Origin: Marinobacter sp. F3R08
GTDB lineage: Bacteria > Pseudomonadota > Gammaproteobacteria > Pseudomonadales > Oleiphilaceae
NCBI RefSeq assembly: GCF_018860425.1
Contig: NZ_JAHKPI010000014.1
Coordinates: forward strand, 556,074 to 620,073
DNA length: 64,000 bases
Reading direction: 5' to 3'
Of this stretch, positions 47,642 to 56,137 are shown piece by piece. The position numbers and the translations under genes were made by a program. Under the pieces are notes generated by a model, which made no database searches, had not been told where the DNA came from, and saw only the letters and a list, made by a program, of their open reading frames with translations. The number at the start of each line of letters is the position of its first letter. Position 1 is the first letter of the stretch.

Positions 47642-48954
47642 CAGGCCTCCTCGGGTGCACAGGGAAAGTCGTAGAGATCCCGACGGTTTCGGGGTAGCTG
47701 GTTGTTGTCGCCATGGCTGAACACCACCTGGAACAACTGCAGGGAGCCTGCCCGGAATGCTGCGATGGAACCGGCGAGATACATGCGCCAGGCCCGGGTA
47801 AAGTGTTCGTCGTACATGGCGCTTATCTTTTCCTCGTTGTCGTTGAAGCGCTCCATCCAGTGGCTGAGGGTTTGAGCGTAGTGCAGCCGAAGGTTTTCTA
47901 CATCCAGCACTGAAAAATCGCCGTGTTCACAGATCTGCATGAATTCACCGATACTCGGTGGATACGCGCCCGGAAAGATCCGCTTTTCGATCCAGGCATT
48001 CATCAGCATCGGGCGATTTCGTCCGATGCTGTGTAGCAATGCGATGCCGTCGGATTTCAGGCTCCGTTTGATGAGTTCGGACAGGGCGTTGTAGTTGTCC
48101 TTGCCAACATGTTCCAGCATGCCAATGGATACGAAGGCATCATACTGGCCGCTGATGTTGCGGTAGTCATCCTCAACATAGTCCACGAGATGATCCAACC
48201 CCTGCTTGTGAGCCTCTTGCCTCGCATAGTTCAGTTGTTGCCGGGAAATATTGTAGGCGTGAACCTTCACGCCGTAGTTGCGTGCCATATAGCGGGCCAG
48301 TCCGCCCCAGCCGCAGCCGGCCTCAACCACGGTCATGCCGGGTTTCAGGCGGAGCTTGCGACAGACATGCTCGAGTTTGGCGAGTTGGGCCTGCTCCAGA
48401 GTCAGGTTGGGAGTTTCGTAATAGGCGCAGGTGTACTGCATTTCAGCGCTATCCAGCCAGAGCTGGTAGAACTCGTTCCCCAGGTCGTAGTGATGGTGAA
48501 TGTTCTCTTTTGCTTCAGAGATGCCGGTGGATCGGGGGCTATGGTTGCGCCATATTGTCTCCAGCCATTTTGGCCATTTCTGGCGCGCCTGATGAACCGA
48601 GCGGTAAAGGGCTTCCATCAATTCTGAGAGATCTCCTTCCACCCTCAGCCGACCGGCGCTGTATAGATCTCCGAATGCCAGGTTGGGATTGGCGACAAGT
48701 GTATAGAGGGCTTTGGGGTCCATCAGCTGCAGGGTGAACTCCGGATGCTGGTTCTCCGGCTCAACGACATCCCCGTTCCAGAGCAAAAACCGGATGGGGG
48801 GGGAGCCGGCCATGCGCATGAGCTTGGCGATCAGCCAGCGCTCATGGGTGTGGGGTGAGCGCTCTACGGGCGTATCTTCCAGTGGTAAGGTCAGGATATG
48901 GTTCTTGGGCTCTTGCCCGTTGTCTCCACCCTTCCGGGCCGTACTCTGGTTCAT
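47641..48954 (-). CDS. cfa: Cyclopropane-fatty-acyl-phospholipid synthase family methyltransferase
   Basis: 437 residues. The N-terminal domain (about 60-150: FTLQLMDPKALYTLVANPNLAFGDLYSAGRLRVEGDL) is typical of Cfa. The methyltransferase domain has YDLGNEFYQLWLD, MQYTCAYYE, the SAM loop VVEAGCGWGGLARYMA, SIGMLEHVG and the HYAQTLSHWMERF segment. It acts on double bonds of membrane phospholipid acyl chains. It is first in a two-gene unit with the FAD oxidoreductase. A promoter resembling a sigma-S type is upstream at 49058-49085. Confidence 0.9.
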   Translation of the reverse strand: MNQSTARKGGDNGQEPKNHILTLPLEDTPVERSPHTHERWLIAKLMRMAGSPPIRFLLWNGDVVEPENQHPEFTLQLMDPKALYTLVANPNLAFGDLYSAGRLRVEGDLSELMEALYRSVHQARQKWPKWLETIWRNHSPRSTGISEAKENIHHHYDLGNEFYQLWLDSAEMQYTCAYYETPNLTLEQAQLAKLEHVCRKLRLKPGMTVVEAGCGWGGLARYMARNYGVKVHAYNISRQQLNYARQEAHKQGLDHLVDYVEDDYRNISGQYDAFVSIGMLEHVGKDNYNALSELIKRSLKSDGIALLHSIGRNRPMLMNAWIEKRIFPGAYPPSIGEFMQICEHGDFSVLDVENLRLHYAQTLSHWMERFNDNEEKISAMYDEHFTRAWRMYLAGSIAAFRAGSLQLFQVVFSHGDNNQLPRNRRDLYDFPCAPEEA

Positions 48955-49057
48955 GGACTCCGCTCTCCCTTGATAACCACGACGTCAATGCTGCTTGTCG
49001 GTGTTTGTGCGTCAGGGGTTCCCGAATGCCAGTCTGAGAATCGCCACGTGTCCGTTC

Positions 49058-49085
49058 AGTATAGAAAATAGAGGGATTTTGTCAG
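49058..49085 (-). promoter_or_regulatory. Candidate promoter of cfa
   Basis: On the minus strand CTGACA (49085-49080) is followed after 16 bases by TATACT (49063-49058), preceded by C to give CTATACT. That is the favoured -10 of sigma-S promoters, which control cfa in E. coli. It lies about 100 bases upstream of the cfa ATG. Confidence 0.5.
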
Positions 49086-49141
49086 GTGAGTCGAGATTAG
49101 AAGATATCTGTAAGAGGAAGGAAATACGAAAACGGAGCGTC

Positions 49142-49168
49142 AAAAAAACCGGGCCCTGGGGCCCGGTT
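49142..49168 (-). terminator. Intrinsic terminator after the TRAP transporter genes
   Basis: On the minus strand ACCGGGCCC-CAG-GGCCCGGT followed by seven T in all. It begins 13 bases after the large-subunit stop. Confidence 0.9.
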
Positions 49169-49180
49169 CTCTGGTTTGGC

Positions 49181-50476
49181 TCAGTAAGATGAGCTCATGC
49201 CGAACCATTCTGGGAAGATAACGATCAGCGCCAGTACCAGCATCTGTATCAGAATGAAGGGCAGGACGCCTTTGTAAATATCCGTTGTTCGAACCTGCGG
49301 CGGTGCGACACCTTTGAGGTAGAACAACGAAAACCCGAATGGTGGCGTCAGGAAGCTGGTTTGCAGATTCATCGCGATCAGAATGGCGAACCAGAGCATG
49401 TTGATGCCCAACGCTTCGGCCACCGGGGCAAGAATCGGTACGATGATGAAGGAAATCTCCACGAAATCGATGAAGAAGCCCAGCACCAGAATCACCACCA
49501 TGGCCAGAACGATGAAGCCCCATTTTTCGCCGGGCAACTGAAGCAGCCACTCTTCCAGCAGGTAATCACCACCGGTATAGCTGAAGACCATGGAGAACGC
49601 CGTCGCACCAATCAGTATGGCAAAGACCATTGCCGTGACTTTCACGGTGTCCTTGGACGCATCCCAGACCATCTTGAAAGAGAACTGTCGGTAGATAATG
49701 GCGAGAACTACGGCGCCAACGCCACCCAATGCAGACGATTCGGTGGGTGTTGCAATGCCGGTGAAGATGGAGCCCAGAACAACAACGATCAGCGCCAGTG
49801 GCGGAATGATGGCCAGCAACGCGTTGACGATTTCTTTCTTGCGGGAAACTCCGGGTTCCTCCGGCATGGCAGGCGCGGTTTCAGGCCGGAGCCGGGTCAG
49901 GATCAGAATGTAAGCAATATACAGTCCGATCAGCACCACACCAGGCCAGACCGCGGCCTTGAACAGATCGCCAACAGGCAGACCGAGAACGTCGCCGAGA
50001 ATGATCAGGATGATTGAAGGCGGTACGATCTGACCGAGAGTACCCGAGGCACAGATCGTGCCTGTCGCCAGGCGTTTGTCGTACTTGTGTGCCAGCATGA
50101 CTGGCAGAGAAATCAGTCCCATGGCCACTACGCTGGCGCCGACAACACCGGTGGAGGCTGCCAGCAGGGCGCCCACAAGAATGGTCGAAATGGCCAGGCC
50201 ACCGGGCAATCCGCCGAAAAGCCGGCCCATGGACGTGAGGAGCTGCGCGGCCAGTTTGGTGCGCTGAAGCACAACGCCCATGAAGATGAAGAGCGGTACC
50301 GCCATCAGTACGGTGTTCTGCATCACGCTCATGATGCGATAGGGCATGAAGGCAAAGAGATCCATGCCCTCGGCGAATATCCCGAAAAACAGGGCGACAC
50401 CGCCAAACGTGAAGGCCACCGGGAAGCCCAGCATCAGCATAAGAAGGGCAACGCCGAACATAATCATTCCAATCAT
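49181..50476 (-). CDS. dctM: TRAP transporter large permease subunit (DctM type)
   Basis: 431 residues with 12 or so hydrophobic segments. Family motifs include GVVGASVVAMGLISLPVML, AGTLGQIVPPSIILIILGD-like and the late LQTSFLTPPFGFSLFYLKGVAPP. It imports an organic acid with sodium in partnership with DctP and DctQ. The start overlaps the dctQ stop by four bases. Last gene of dctP-dctQ-dctM. Confidence 0.93.
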   Translation of the reverse strand: MIGMIMFGVALLMLMLGFPVAFTFGGVALFFGIFAEGMDLFAFMPYRIMSVMQNTVLMAVPLFIFMGVVLQRTKLAAQLLTSMGRLFGGLPGGLAISTILVGALLAASTGVVGASVVAMGLISLPVMLAHKYDKRLATGTICASGTLGQIVPPSIILIILGDVLGLPVGDLFKAAVWPGVVLIGLYIAYILILTRLRPETAPAMPEEPGVSRKKEIVNALLAIIPPLALIVVVLGSIFTGIATPTESSALGGVGAVVLAIIYRQFSFKMVWDASKDTVKVTAMVFAILIGATAFSMVFSYTGGDYLLEEWLLQLPGEKWGFIVLAMVVILVLGFFIDFVEISFIIVPILAPVAEALGINMLWFAILIAMNLQTSFLTPPFGFSLFYLKGVAPPQVRTTDIYKGVLPFILIQMLVLALIVIFPEWFGMSSSY

Positions 50477-51018
50477 GCGAGGCCTCCTGCGCTGTGCTCA
50501 CCTTCGTACTCTTTATCTCCGGCCATAACGCGCAGCGCGTAGGTGGCCATGTTCAAGCCGGCAATGCCGATGAACACGGCGCTGATTGGAATAACTGACT
50601 TGATGATCCAGCGATGCGGCAGGCCGCCGGGATCGCCACTTCCTTCACCCATGCCGTAGGAATCGACTGAAAAATCGTAACCGTAGACGCCAATCAGGTA
50701 GGCAAAGGGAATAACAAAAAGGAGCGCGCCCGCAAGATTTATCCAGGCTTTGGCCTTGTTGCTCCAGCGGGTATAGAAAACATCGACCCGGACATGACCA
50801 TCCGTGCGCAAGGCATAGGGAATCCCCAACAGGAACACCACTGAATAGAGGTGCCACTCCATTTCCTGCATGCCGATTGAAACGTTGTTAAAAGCGTAGC
50901 GGGCTACTACGTCGTAGAAGACGTTGGCTGCCATCAGTATCATCGCGACACAGGCAACCCAGCCACAGAAGGTGGACAAGCGCGAAAGCCCCTCGTCCAG
51001 TTTGATAATCCACCGCAT
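50473..51018 (-). CDS. dctQ: TRAP transporter small permease subunit (DctQ type)
   Basis: 181 residues from ATG 51018 with GGGGGA upstream; an earlier in-frame start at 51084 would run into the upstream hairpin. Four hydrophobic segments, with the family pattern MQEMEWHLYSVVFLLGIPYALRTDGHVRVDVFYTRW. It bridges DctP and DctM. It overlaps dctM by four bases and is separated from dctP by a hairpin. Confidence 0.92.
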   Translation of the reverse strand: MRWIIKLDEGLSRLSTFCGWVACVAMILMAANVFYDVVARYAFNNVSIGMQEMEWHLYSVVFLLGIPYALRTDGHVRVDVFYTRWSNKAKAWINLAGALLFVIPFAYLIGVYGYDFSVDSYGMGEGSGDPGGLPHRWIIKSVIPISAVFIGIAGLNMATYALRVMAGDKEYEGEHSAGGLA

Positions 51019-51069
51019 TGATGATCCCCCGCCAGGCGGACTGGCGTTTTTTCTGTTGCTATAAACGAC

Positions 51070-51101
51070 AAAAACCGGGATCACTGCAAGAGCGATCCCG
51101 G
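51070..51101 (-). terminator. Hairpin with T-run between dctP and dctQ
   Basis: On the minus strand CCGGGATC and GATCCCGG form a perfect 8-base stem around an 11-base loop, followed by TTTTTG. It lies 20 bases after the dctP stop. As in proX-proW, it probably lets only part of the transcription reach the permease genes. Confidence 0.75.
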
Positions 51102-51120
51102 CTCCGTTAAAGCCTATATC

Positions 51121-52197
51121 TTACTCGACTTCGGCCATGGTGTTGAGATAGGCGCGCTCAGAAATTGTGGTGTAAGCGCGGCTTTGCTCGAGATAGTTCT
51201 GCTGGGAGTCAATGATCTTGGCTGCCATGTCGCTCTCAGCGGCCGCTTCTTTCAGCAGTTTCTTGTTGGCCGCATACATGGCCTCAAAGATGTCATCCGG
51301 GAAACGCTTGATCTGGACATTCGGATATTCCTCACGAATGTTGGCCCAGGCTTCAGCATTGGCGTGCTGGGAGTGCACCAGCATGTCGTAGGATGCAGTG
51401 CGCATGGCGACACGCATGATTTCCTGCAGATCTTCCGGCAGCTTTTCCCAGACCCGCTTGTTGACCAGGAACTGGAGCTCGGTAGCCGGCTCATGCCAGC
51501 CAGTGTAGTAGTAATCGGCAATCTGCTGGAAACCAAGACGCAGATCCAGAGCAGGGCCGACCCATTCAACGGCATCAATGGTGTTACGCTCAAGAGCGGT
51601 GTAAAGCTCACCCGGAGCAATGTTGGTCGGGTTTACACCAACTTCGGCGAACACTTCGCCAGCGAAGCCGGGGATGCGCATTTTAAGGCCTTGCAGGTCT
51701 TCCAGGGAGTTGATTTCCTTACGGAACCAGCCGCCCATCTGAACACCGGTGTTACCGCCCGGGAAGGACAGCATATTGTGGGGCTCATAGACTTCCTGCA
51801 TCAGCTCCATGCCGCCGCCGTGGTAGAACCAGGCGTACTGTTCCATGGCATTCATGCCGAAGGGCATGCTGGTGAAGAACAGGGTTTCGGGAACCTTGCC
51901 CTTCCAGTAATAGGATGCGGAGTGGCCCATGTCGTACTGGCCAGCCTTGACCATGTCAAACACGCCCAGCGGGGCTTTGTGCTTGTTGGCGGAATCGATA
52001 CGGACCTTCAGGCGTCCATCGGACATTTTCTCCACGGTTTCAGCAAAGCGTTTGCTGGTATCACCGAAAATTGGAAAGTTTGGTCCCCAGGTTTCTGCCA
52101 GGCGAAGGGTAAATGTGTCTTGGGCGAGCGCCTGTGTGGCGGCAAAGGTTGTTGTCACAGCCAGCACAGCCGCGGAAAGAACAGAACGGATCTTCAT
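51121..52197 (-). CDS. dctP: TRAP transporter periplasmic solute-binding protein (DctP type)
   Basis: 358 residues with a signal peptide ending ALAQD. Mature features: LRLAETWGPNFPIFGDTSKRF, MGHSASYYWKGKVPETLFF, and the central LEDLQGLKMRIPGFAGEVFAEVG that carries the carboxylate-binding Arg. The sequence looks closer to the TakP-type branch that binds 2-oxo-monocarboxylates than to the succinate-binding DctP, so pyruvate-like or lactate ligands are possible. First gene of dctP-dctQ-dctM. Confidence 0.92.
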   Translation of the reverse strand: MKIRSVLSAAVLAVTTTFAATQALAQDTFTLRLAETWGPNFPIFGDTSKRFAETVEKMSDGRLKVRIDSANKHKAPLGVFDMVKAGQYDMGHSASYYWKGKVPETLFFTSMPFGMNAMEQYAWFYHGGGMELMQEVYEPHNMLSFPGGNTGVQMGGWFRKEINSLEDLQGLKMRIPGFAGEVFAEVGVNPTNIAPGELYTALERNTIDAVEWVGPALDLRLGFQQIADYYYTGWHEPATELQFLVNKRVWEKLPEDLQEIMRVAMRTASYDMLVHSQHANAEAWANIREEYPNVQIKRFPDDIFEAMYAANKKLLKEAAAESDMAAKIIDSQQNYLEQSRAYTTISERAYLNTMAEVE

Positions 52198-52322
52198 TGC
52201 TCTTCAATCCTCTTATCGTTTTTGTGGATCGAGCGTTCACCCCTTTTGGGGACTAAACTACTCTGGATTCTAGTTCACGTTAGCAATTATCGTTCACAAA
52301 CGAAATCAAAAATCGCTCAATT

Positions 52323-52338
52323 TACGACCTTGGTCGTA
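52323..52338. promoter_or_regulatory. Palindromic candidate operator upstream of dctP
   Basis: TACGACC-TT-GGTCGTA is a perfect 7-base inverted repeat with a two-base centre, about 125 bases upstream of dctP and just after the stop of the gene before it. Such a short-centred palindrome looks more like a dimeric regulator site than a terminator. No matching regulator gene is adjacent. Confidence 0.45.
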
Positions 52339-52345
52339 CAGAAGC

Positions 52346-52804
52346 TCAGAGGTCATCCATGCGATTTATCTGGCTGGACAGACGCATGGCTTCATGCTCC
52401 TCGAGAGCCAGCAAATCTTCCAGCAGAGATTTGGCTTCCGGAATCTCTGCTTTCCCTATCAGTGAATCGTAAAGATCCATCACCTGGTCGTGGAACTGAA
52501 AGATTTCTTTGGCGATGTCTTTGAAGGACATTGAGGCATAGTGGGTGTAGGAGTCAGCGCTGGCTCTGATCGGCTTGTGATTGAGATAGTCGTATAAGCG
52601 GGTTTTCAGGGCCTTCGGGTCAGCCTGATTTTCAAACTCCTGGACGGCTTTTTCGAGAAGGGTCTCATGACTGGCGACGTAATCGAGCAGAGCGCTTGCA
52701 CGCTCGTCCTTGTTCAGGGCGGCTGAATCATGGAAGCACCGGGACAGATGACGGTGCATCTGGCGGGTCCAGTCAATCAGGTCCTCGAAGGTTTTTATTT
52801 CCAT
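52346..52804 (-). CDS. Small ferritin-like four-helix protein, function unknown
   Basis: 152 residues, all helix by inspection, no signal. His, Glu and Asp residues recur with helical spacing: HRHLSRCFHD, YVASHETLLEKAVQEFE, FKDIAKEIFQFHDQVMDLYD and LEDLLALEEHEAMRLSSQ. That is the style of ferritin-like or hemerythrin-like metal proteins, but the family was not recognised with confidence. It is divergent from the GH84-type gene and upstream of dctP on the same strand. Confidence 0.6.
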   Translation of the reverse strand: MEIKTFEDLIDWTRQMHRHLSRCFHDSAALNKDERASALLDYVASHETLLEKAVQEFENQADPKALKTRLYDYLNHKPIRASADSYTHYASMSFKDIAKEIFQFHDQVMDLYDSLIGKAEIPEAKSLLEDLLALEEHEAMRLSSQINRMDDL

Positions 52805-52923
52805 CGAATTGCTCCTGGCGGGGAATGATCCTGTCTGTGGTTGGCAATAATGGTTAGTCTAGTCAAAATTGTTGTCTGAGGGCTACAGGAGTTGACGCCC
52901 CCGGAAAGCAGCGCAAGTGGGGT

Positions 52924-53997
52924 ATGGAAATGACAACGACACTGGGAATTATCGAGGGGTTTTACGGCCCTGTGTGGACATGGCAGGAGCGCCGGCATCT
53001 GGTGCGTACACTGTCACCCCATGGTTTTGGTTTTTACCTGTATGCCCCGAAGGCCGATGCTTTCCTGCGCCGACAATGGCAGCAGCCCCATCCTCCGGCC
53101 ATGGCCTCGGAGCTGACAGAATTCTCGCGCTTCTGCCGGAGTGAGGGCGTGCGTTTCGGGGTGGGGCTGAGCCCATTCGAGGTTTTCAACCGGTTTGACG
53201 ATGAGGCCCGCTCTGCCCTGGCCGGGAAACTCGGCCATCTGGAGCGGATGGGCATTGATGAGTTGGCGATACTGTTTGATGACATGAAGGCCGATACGCC
53301 GGATCTTGCTGGCACCCAGGTCGACATCGTGCACTGGGTCCGCGAACGAACGAAGATCAAACATCTGAGTGTTTGTCCGAGCTATTATTCCGATGATCCG
53401 GTTCTGGACAGGGTGTTCGGGGACCGTCCGGCGGGCTACCTTGAAACCCTGGGGCGCAAGCTGGACCACGCCATCAACATTTTCTGGACCGGGGAGGAGG
53501 TCTGCTCCAGGGAAGTTTCGCCTGGCCATCTGAAGCGTATTGGCGACCTGCTCGGACGCAAGCCGGTTCTCTGGGATAATTACCCGGTAAATGACGGTGA
53601 CCGCATGTCGCAGCACCTCCACTTGCGTGCGTTCACGGGGCGACCGGCCGCCAATGCGGCGCATCTGGCCGGTCACGGGATTAACCCGGCTCTGCAACCG
53701 ACGCTGACGGCGATTCCGGCAATTACGCTGGCGGAATCCTATCGCCTTGGTCCTTCCTACCAGTACGGGCAAGCGTTCCGTCATGCAGCCCGGGAAGTGC
53801 TCGGAATAGAGCTGGCCAATCAACTGCATTCGGACTTATTGGTGCTTCAGGATGCCGGCCTTGGCCGGATCAGCGTTGAAAAAAGGCAAAGCCTGCAGCG
53901 CACCTATGATGGGGTTGATCACCCCGCCGCGAATGAGATTTTGCGCTGGCTTGCGGGCGAATATCAGGTAACCGATGAGATGGTGGCAACCCAGTAG
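52924..53997 (+). CDS. GH84-type beta-N-acetylglucosaminidase domain protein
   Basis: 357 residues, no signal peptide. It begins LGIIEGFYGPVWTWQER, the classic opening of the GH84/NAGidase barrel. FGFYLYAPKADAFLRRQW and GVGLSPFEVFNRF follow. The catalytic Asp pair is in LAILFDDMKAD (about residue 120), and later LWDNYPVNDGDRM and HLRAFTGRPA shape the GlcNAc pocket. It should cleave terminal beta-GlcNAc by substrate assistance, in the cytoplasm as no export signal is visible. The natural substrate is unknown; ATG 52930 is an alternative start. Confidence 0.85.
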   Translation: MEMTTTLGIIEGFYGPVWTWQERRHLVRTLSPHGFGFYLYAPKADAFLRRQWQQPHPPAMASELTEFSRFCRSEGVRFGVGLSPFEVFNRFDDEARSALAGKLGHLERMGIDELAILFDDMKADTPDLAGTQVDIVHWVRERTKIKHLSVCPSYYSDDPVLDRVFGDRPAGYLETLGRKLDHAINIFWTGEEVCSREVSPGHLKRIGDLLGRKPVLWDNYPVNDGDRMSQHLHLRAFTGRPAANAAHLAGHGINPALQPTLTAIPAITLAESYRLGPSYQYGQAFRHAAREVLGIELANQLHSDLLVLQDAGLGRISVEKRQSLQRTYDGVDHPAANEILRWLAGEYQVTDEMVATQ

Positions 53998-54006
53998 GGC
54001 GGCCGG

Positions 54007-54717
54007 CTATCGGAGATAATATTCCACCGTCGAAACCACCCGAACGGTTTTTACCGGCTGTTGCCCTTCCATGATACCCGGTGCCTGGTCGCGGGCCAGA
54101 ATCTGGAAGATACCCTGGTTCGCGCGTCGCAGGTCCCCGAGTTCCGCCTTGGCATCCTGGGCGAACTGTGCGGCTGCTTCCCGTGCCGAGGCAGTAGCCT
54201 CGGCGATCATCTCGGGCTTGATATCGTTGAGGCCGTTGAACAGATAGGTGGGGCCGGATGGACCGAAGTCCGAAGAAAGCACGACACCGGAGTCCACCAG
54301 TTCACTGACCCCTTGGGCTGCCTGTCGGATTCTGTCGATCTCGGTGCTGCGTACCATCAGGGTCTGGCTGATGATGAATTTCTGCTCACCATTGTTGGCC
54401 TGGTAAGGGTTGGCCTGGGTATCTGTTACATCCAGGCGCTGAAGTTCGACCGACTTCTGGTCAATGGCCTGAAGTTTCAGAAACGCCATGATCGCATCCC
54501 GGCTGCTTCTGGCTGTGTTCTGAGCCTCACTCAGCGACGCTCCGGTAGCGACAAACCGGATCGGCCACAATGCGAGGTCTGCATTCACCTCCCGTTCAGC
54601 CACGCCCTTCACGGTAACGTAGCGGTCGCCGGTGCGCAGATCGGTAAGGCCGTTGCCGATAAGAGCGGCGGAAATGATGGTGCTGATGCCGAGGATCAGT
54701 GCAGCAAGCAGTTTCAT
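54007..54717 (-). CDS. SIMPL (DUF541) domain protein
   Basis: 236 residues from ATG 54717 with AAGGGA upstream. One N-terminal hydrophobic segment works as signal or anchor. The SIMPL domain follows: DRYVTVKGVAEREVNADLALWPIRF, SVELQRLDVTDTQANPY and a late SAREAAAQFAQDAKAELGDL. Periplasmic, oligomeric in relatives; function poorly known. Convergent with the GH84-type gene, nine bases apart. Confidence 0.87.
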   Translation of the reverse strand: MKLLAALILGISTIISAALIGNGLTDLRTGDRYVTVKGVAEREVNADLALWPIRFVATGASLSEAQNTARSSRDAIMAFLKLQAIDQKSVELQRLDVTDTQANPYQANNGEQKFIISQTLMVRSTEIDRIRQAAQGVSELVDSGVVLSSDFGPSGPTYLFNGLNDIKPEMIAEATASAREAAAQFAQDAKAELGDLRRANQGIFQILARDQAPGIMEGQQPVKTVRVVSTVEYYLR

Positions 54718-54869
54718 GGAATATCCCTTTTGTCGCATCACCGGAAAAACGCCGGTCTCTGATTGCTATCCCGAAGGTGATGAGCCAGATTAGCGTTTCA
54801 CGCCTTGCCCGGAAAGGGAGGAATTATGACGGTTGTGAAAGGCAGAGGACCGGATGACCATCGTGGTTT

Positions 54870-55877
54870 TCAGTTGCAGGTCTTGTCAGTCGCGCTGCGG
54901 AAGCGGGCCCGCATTGCCTCGCGCTCTCGCTCGGGATCCAGGAACTCTCCGGGCAGTGGCTGGATAAAGTAGAGAAAGTCACCCTTTGAGCGGTTTTCAT
55001 CGACGGGTGCGTCAGCCACTGCTGCAGGCCAGAATACCGGGCTGACAACGGCAACAGAGAGTTCCGGCGCCCGTTGTCTCAGTAATGCCACGGTACCCAG
55101 CCCTTCCTCGCTATGAAACGTGCCGGTGAGGTGCAGCACCTGATGCTGCGGATGCTCTTTCAGAGCCTCAACGATGCGCGCAGCCATGGTGTTGTCCCGG
55201 AGTAACTGTGCCTTATAGGTGTTCTCCATTCGCTCGCTCATGGTGCTGTCGGCCTGGTGGCTGACTCCCATGGCGGCCATGAATTTGCCACGATAGGCCG
55301 GGGTGTCCATGAACGGGGTGGCGGGTAGCGCCTGCCGGGTCGGGGCGGGAACCGTATCAAGGTACTCCGGCCCCTTGCGGCCGACGCAGCGGACAATGTC
55401 TGCCGGAGCATTGGCCGCGACCACCGGCAGGTTCCGTTGACGCGCGAACTCCACCAGTGGTCGATAGGAACCACGATAATTGTCCCAGGCACCGGCGTCC
55501 TCAATCATTTCGGTTTCCCCGGCGTTGCCCCGAAGATAGCGGTCCAGCTCATCCTGGGCGTCCAGATTGAATTGCTCCAGGGATAAAACCTGTTCTGGTG
55601 TCTGCCGATAGAGGGCTGCCTGTAGCCGGGATTGCAGAAGGTGGGAGCCATGGTGTCCGTGATATTCCCCCACAACCACAACATCCACGTTGACCAGTTG
55701 CTGGGCCAGTTGCTCTGGAGTAAGGGTCTTGTTGCTCTGCGGTTCAAATACCGGGGCGTCGTACTGGGTATCTGGAGCAGCAAGCCGGTTGTCCGTGCCC
55801 TGGAAGGAGGGCATGACGCTGCACCCCGTTATTGTGCATACGGTGGCAAGCAGCCATATTGGCACGATGGATTTCAT
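54870..55877 (-). CDS. ChaN family lipoprotein
   Basis: 335 residues from ATG 55877; an in-frame extension to 56024 overlaps the RHH gene and is not used. The signal ends in lipobox ITGCS. The ChaN core is seen in VDVVVVGEYHGHHGSHLLQ (Glu and His ligands), LSLEQFNLDAQDELDRYL, NLPVVAANAP and HLTGTFHSEEGLG. ChaN of Campylobacter binds heme on the membrane surface; a like role is inferred. It follows the RHH gene by 31 bases and is probably co-transcribed. Confidence 0.83.
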   Translation of the reverse strand: MKSIVPIWLLATVCTITGCSVMPSFQGTDNRLAAPDTQYDAPVFEPQSNKTLTPEQLAQQLVNVDVVVVGEYHGHHGSHLLQSRLQAALYRQTPEQVLSLEQFNLDAQDELDRYLRGNAGETEMIEDAGAWDNYRGSYRPLVEFARQRNLPVVAANAPADIVRCVGRKGPEYLDTVPAPTRQALPATPFMDTPAYRGKFMAAMGVSHQADSTMSERMENTYKAQLLRDNTMAARIVEALKEHPQHQVLHLTGTFHSEEGLGTVALLRQRAPELSVAVVSPVFWPAAVADAPVDENRSKGDFLYFIQPLPGEFLDPEREREAMRARFRSATDKTCN

Positions 55878-55908
55878 GGCAGTCTGTACGTTCGGATTGT
55901 CATCGGGA

Positions 55909-56082
55909 TCATTTGTCGCGCTCGTTGCGCCAGTCTGGCCCGAGCCTTTCTTCGACATATTCCCGGATAAACTGACGCACCTTTTGCGAGGGCGTGACAT
56001 CTTCCTGTTTGCAAAGCGCTTCAAAAGCGGCTTTCTTTTCCGGATCGATCAGCAGTGTCAGGCGGGCAGTGCGGTTTTCCAT
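55909..56082 (-). CDS. Ribbon-helix-helix (CopG/ParD-like) small DNA-binding protein
   Basis: 57 residues from ATG 56082 to TGA 55909-55911. It opens with a basic beta-strand MENRTARLTLLIDPEKKAAF, then helix EALCKQED, turn VTPSQ and second helix KVRQFIREYVEERL. This is the full RHH fold. GAG lies six bases upstream of the ATG. It is the first gene of a unit with the ChaN lipoprotein. No toxin partner is adjacent, which argues against a toxin-antitoxin antitoxin. A 19-base palindrome sits in its promoter (56115-56133). Confidence 0.82.
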   Translation of the reverse strand: MENRTARLTLLIDPEKKAAFEALCKQEDVTPSQKVRQFIREYVEERLGPDWRNERDK

Positions 56083-56109
56083 GGGCTACTCTTCACGTCA
56101 AAGTCTGGA

Positions 56110-56137
56110 ATAGTATGTTAATAATATTAACATTGAA
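56110..56137 (-). promoter_or_regulatory. Candidate promoter of the RHH-chaN unit
   Basis: On the minus strand TTCAAT (56137-56132) and TACTAT (56115-56110) are separated by 16 bases. That spacer holds nearly the whole palindrome. The -10 lies about 28 bases upstream of the ATG at 56082. Confidence 0.5.
56115..56133. promoter_or_regulatory. 19-bp palindromic candidate operator
   Basis: ATGTTAATA-A-TATTAACAT is a perfect inverted repeat with a single central base. It fills the -35/-10 spacer of the RHH gene promoter and touches the -35 (TTGAAT, 56133-56138) of the divergent SulP promoter. The geometry suggests autoregulation by the RHH protein with joint control of SulP. Confidence 0.6.

Noticed and set aside
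55909..56082. RHH protein as antitoxin of a toxin-antitoxin pair
   Set aside because: The next gene is a lipoprotein with ChaN motifs and a signal peptide, and no RelE/ParE/VapC-like frame is adjacent.
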